Below are positions 61,749 through 64,000 of a DNA stretch of 64,000 nt, one piece after another. Source of the stretch: Ralstonia insidiosa. Its GTDB lineage: Bacteria; Pseudomonadota; Gammaproteobacteria; Burkholderiales; Burkholderiaceae. A program made the position numbers and the translations under genes. The stretch lies in contig NZ_VZPV01000002.1 of NCBI RefSeq assembly GCF_008801405.1, forward strand, positions 1-64,000, read 5' to 3'. Position 1 is the stretch's first letter. Every line of letters starts with the position of its first letter. The notes under the pieces were generated by a model. It was not told where the DNA came from. It made no database searches and saw only the letters and a program-made list of their open reading frames with translations.

Positions 61749-63185
61749 ATGCCGACCAGTACCACCGCGTTTTTTGCCACATTCCTCTTCCTCGTCCACA
61801 GCGTGGGCGTGCTCGCGGCCATCCATGCGGTGCTCACCGTGCGCACCTCGCAGGGGGCCATCGCCTGGGCGATCTCGCTGGTCACGCTGCCTGAGTTCAC
61901 GCTGATCCCCTACTTGATCTTCGGGCGCAGCACCTTTGCCGGCTACGTGGATGCCCGCCGCTTCCACAATGCCCGCCTGCGTGAGATCACCCTCTCGGAC
62001 GATTGGCGCAGCCTGCGCGACCATGAATCCAGTGTGGTCGAGCCGCAGCACGCCAGCATGCAGGCCCTACCGCGCCTGACCGGCATGCCTTGCCTGTCGC
62101 GCAACCGCGTGCGCCTGCTGGTGAACGGCGCCGAAACCTTCGAGGCCATCTTTGCCGCCATGGCCCAGGCGCGCCGCGTGCTGATCGTGCAGTTCTTCAT
62201 CGTGCATGACGACACGCTTGGCCGCCGTCTGGCGGAGCTGATGCTCGAGCGCGCCCGCGCCGGCGTGCGCGTGTACTTCCTGTTCGACAGCATCGGCTGC
62301 CATGCCCTGCCCCGCCACTACGTGCAGCGCCTGATCGAGGGCGGCATCCATGCCAAGCCATTTGCCACGCACGGGGGCTTCGTCAACCGCTTCCAGCTCA
62401 ACTTCCGCAATCACCGCAAGCTGGTGGTGGTGGATGGCGAGCGCGCCTATGTGGGGGGGCACAACGTCGGCAACGAGTACCTGGGCGAAAAGCCGCCACT
62501 CTCGCCGTGGCGCGATACCCATATCGAGATCGTTGGAGCGGCGGTGATGGACCTGCAGCTCACCTTTGCCGAAGACTGGTATTGGGCCGCGAAGGAAGTG
62601 CCGCAACTGATCGTGCCCGAACAGCGTCCGGTGGAAGACATGGTCTGCCAGGTGGTCGCCAGCGGCCCGGCCGACAAGCAGGAGACCTGCTCTCTGTTCT
62701 TCATGGAGGCCATCCAGTCGGCGCGCAAGCGGCTGTGGATCACCACACCGTATTTCATTCCCGATGAGGCCGTGTTTGCCGCGCTGCGTCTGGCCGTGCT
62801 GCGCGGGGTGGATGTGCGCATCCTAATCCCCTCGCGGCCAGACCACCGCGTGGTGTTCCTGGCCTCGACGCTGTACGCACACCAGGCCATCCGCGCGGGC
62901 GTGAAAATCTACCGCTACCTGCCCGGCTTCCTGCACCAGAAAGTCGTGCTGATCGACGACGACGCGGCCGCCGTGGGCAGTGCCAACCTGGACAACCGCT
63001 CGTTCCGCCTGAATTTCGAGGTGATGGTCATGACCGCCGACCGCCGCTTCGCCAGCGACGTTGCACACATGCTCGACGCTGATTTTGCCGAAGCCACCCG
63101 CATCGGCCGTGACGAATACGAGCGCGCCCACCCGATGCGCCGCGTGATCATGCACGTCGCCAAGCTGTTCGCGCCGATCCTGTAG
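61749..63185 (+). CDS. clsA: cardiolipin synthase ClsA-like
   Basis: This 478-residue inner-membrane enzyme starts MPTSTTAFFATF. It has two N-terminal membrane segments (about 8-30 and 38-60), then two PLD domains with H222-R-K-L-V-V-V-D and H396-Q-K-V-V-L-I-D, each followed by the expected G-G/G-S-N sequence. Length and motif spacing match ClsA, which condenses two phosphatidylglycerols to cardiolipin. Paired with the divergent ClsC-like gene, it gives this locus two cardiolipin-type enzymes. No ribosome site is obvious before the start. Confidence 0.9.
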   Translation: MPTSTTAFFATFLFLVHSVGVLAAIHAVLTVRTSQGAIAWAISLVTLPEFTLIPYLIFGRSTFAGYVDARRFHNARLREITLSDDWRSLRDHESSVVEPQHASMQALPRLTGMPCLSRNRVRLLVNGAETFEAIFAAMAQARRVLIVQFFIVHDDTLGRRLAELMLERARAGVRVYFLFDSIGCHALPRHYVQRLIEGGIHAKPFATHGGFVNRFQLNFRNHRKLVVVDGERAYVGGHNVGNEYLGEKPPLSPWRDTHIEIVGAAVMDLQLTFAEDWYWAAKEVPQLIVPEQRPVEDMVCQVVASGPADKQETCSLFFMEAIQSARKRLWITTPYFIPDEAVFAALRLAVLRGVDVRILIPSRPDHRVVFLASTLYAHQAIRAGVKIYRYLPGFLHQKVVLIDDDAAAVGSANLDNRSFRLNFEVMVMTADRRFASDVAHMLDADFAEATRIGRDEYERAHPMRRVIMHVAKLFAPIL

Positions 63186-63279
63186 TCGCGCTTCGAATTC
63201 ACCCGCAAGAAGCGGAGCGCCACAACGCAGCGCCCTCCCTAACCTGAAGCCCAGCACTTTCAGGACTAGGAGACGTGCG

Positions 63280-64000
63280 ATGCCCGCCCCCCTTGATTCA
63301 TCGATCGACCGCCTAACTGCCGGCTTCAACCGGCTGGCGGGTTCCAACCTCGCCGCGCAATCCGCCGAGCAGATCGCGCTGGCCGCCATGCCGATGGTGG
63401 CGGTGCTCACCCTGCATGCCGATGCCAGTACAGCGAGCTGGCTGCAGGTGGCGCTCACGCTGCCGTTCGTGCTGTTTGCCATTCCCATCGGCATGCTGGC
63501 GGACCGTTGGCCCAAACGCACGTTGATGGCCGGGGCAGAAGCGGTGCGTGCAGCGGCACTGTTCGGGGTGGCAGGGTTGCTGCTCGCTGGCCAACTGAGT
63601 CTGACGGCGCTGGTGGTGCTGGGCTTTGTGGCAGTCTGCGGCACGGTGGTGTTCAGTGTGGCGGCACCGGCGTTGGTGCCATCGCTCGTGCCACCGGCGA
63701 TGCTCTCGCGTGCCAACGGGCGCATCGAACTGGCGCGCACCGTGGCGTTTGCCTGTGGCCCGGCCATCGGTGGCGCGCTGATCGGCTGGACCGGTGCCAT
63801 GACGGCCTTCGTGCTGGCCGCTGCGCTATCCGTTGGTGCAGTGGCGCTGCTGACGGGCGTACCCTCACCCGCAGCTGCAGCTGCAGCACGGCATGCGACG
63901 CATCCGCTGCGCGACATCGCCGAGGGTGCGCGCTTCGTGTTCCGTCACCCGCTGCTGCGGCCGGTGTTCATCACGCAGTGTCTCTTCACGATGTCCTTTT
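63280..64000 (+). CDS. MFS transporter, 3' end outside window
   Basis: The visible 240 residues of an MFS exporter start MPAPLDSSIDRL at 63280 (TAGGAG upstream). They show about six membrane segments, with IPIGMLADRWPKRTLMAG as the loop 2-3 motif, and FACGPAIGGALIGW in segment 5. It resembles EntS/MFS_3-type exporters. A repeat-like Ala run (PAAAAAARHATH) sits in the central loop. The gene is open through the right edge, so total length and the second half are unknown. It is preceded by a short gap after clsA on the same strand. Confidence 0.87.
   Translation, partial: MPAPLDSSIDRLTAGFNRLAGSNLAAQSAEQIALAAMPMVAVLTLHADASTASWLQVALTLPFVLFAIPIGMLADRWPKRTLMAGAEAVRAAALFGVAGLLLAGQLSLTALVVLGFVAVCGTVVFSVAAPALVPSLVPPAMLSRANGRIELARTVAFACGPAIGGALIGWTGAMTAFVLAAALSVGAVALLTGVPSPAAAAAARHATHPLRDIAEGARFVFRHPLLRPVFITQCLFTMSF

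Noticed and set aside
1..64000. CRISPR arrays, tRNA genes, insertion sequences, prophage
   Set aside because: No regularly spaced direct repeats, tRNA cloverleaf, transposase or phage-structural proteins were seen in either strand.

Overview
The window looks like a chromosomal segment of a high-GC betaproteobacterium, most likely Ralstonia (pickettii/insidiosa/mannitolilytica type). This is inferred from gene content, the GC-rich third positions and the protein styles, not from a database search. I see no rRNA, tRNA, insertion sequence, prophage or CRISPR array. Both edges cut genes: a PAS/GAF sensor protein on the left and an MFS transporter on the right.

Region 1 (1-15.8 kb) is mainly envelope and stress functions. 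It holds a PAS-GAF-PAS sensor (partial), a gap with a candidate small RNA, two small exported proteins, an AraC regulator, a universal stress protein, and a BaeS/BaeR two-component system followed by a Spy/CpxP-like periplasmic protein. After these come a second AraC regulator, an EamA exporter paired with a B3/4-domain protein, a TerC-CBS membrane protein, a lipoprotein dihaem cytochrome c peroxidase divergent from an AcpA-type acid phosphatase, and dodecin.

Region 2 (16-23 kb) has a small hypothetical protein, an EntS-like MFS exporter, a hybrid histidine kinase and a periplasmic penicillin-acylase-family Ntn hydrolase. A long fold-back repeat follows.

Region 3 (23-30.5 kb) is the most interesting block. 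It is a two-armed catabolic cluster around an RpiR/SIS regulator: KDG kinase and a fold-III PLP D-amino-acid dehydratase on one side; N-acyl-D-amino-acid deacylase, RidA, a GntP transporter and KDPG aldolase on the other. Together they spell a plausible route from an N-acylated 2-amino-2-deoxy-aldonate (for example N-acetyl-D-glucosaminate) to pyruvate and glyceraldehyde-3-phosphate.

Region 4 (30.5-37.3 kb) has ribB behind a complete FMN riboswitch, then a catabolic cluster of unknown substrate (M20 amidohydrolase, MHS-type MFS transporter, class II aldolase, 2-hydroxyacid dehydrogenase, LysR regulator).

Region 5 (37.3-52 kb) is about the outer envelope and efflux: an ArnT-like glycosyltransferase, a DUF333 lipoprotein, an EnvZ/OmpR-type two-component system divergent from an mdtABC-like RND operon with its own outer-membrane channel, and a PagL lipid A deacylase.

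Region 6 (52-64 kb) is enriched in c-di-GMP and motility signalling: a PAS-PAS-GGDEF cyclase, a YcgR-like PilZ protein, a GGDEF-EAL protein with degenerate motifs, and a chemotaxis receptor. A decayed GtrA gene lies among them. An entericidin lipoprotein, two divergent phospholipase-D-type cardiolipin synthases and a partial MFS gene follow. Several strong hairpin terminators separate the transcription units.
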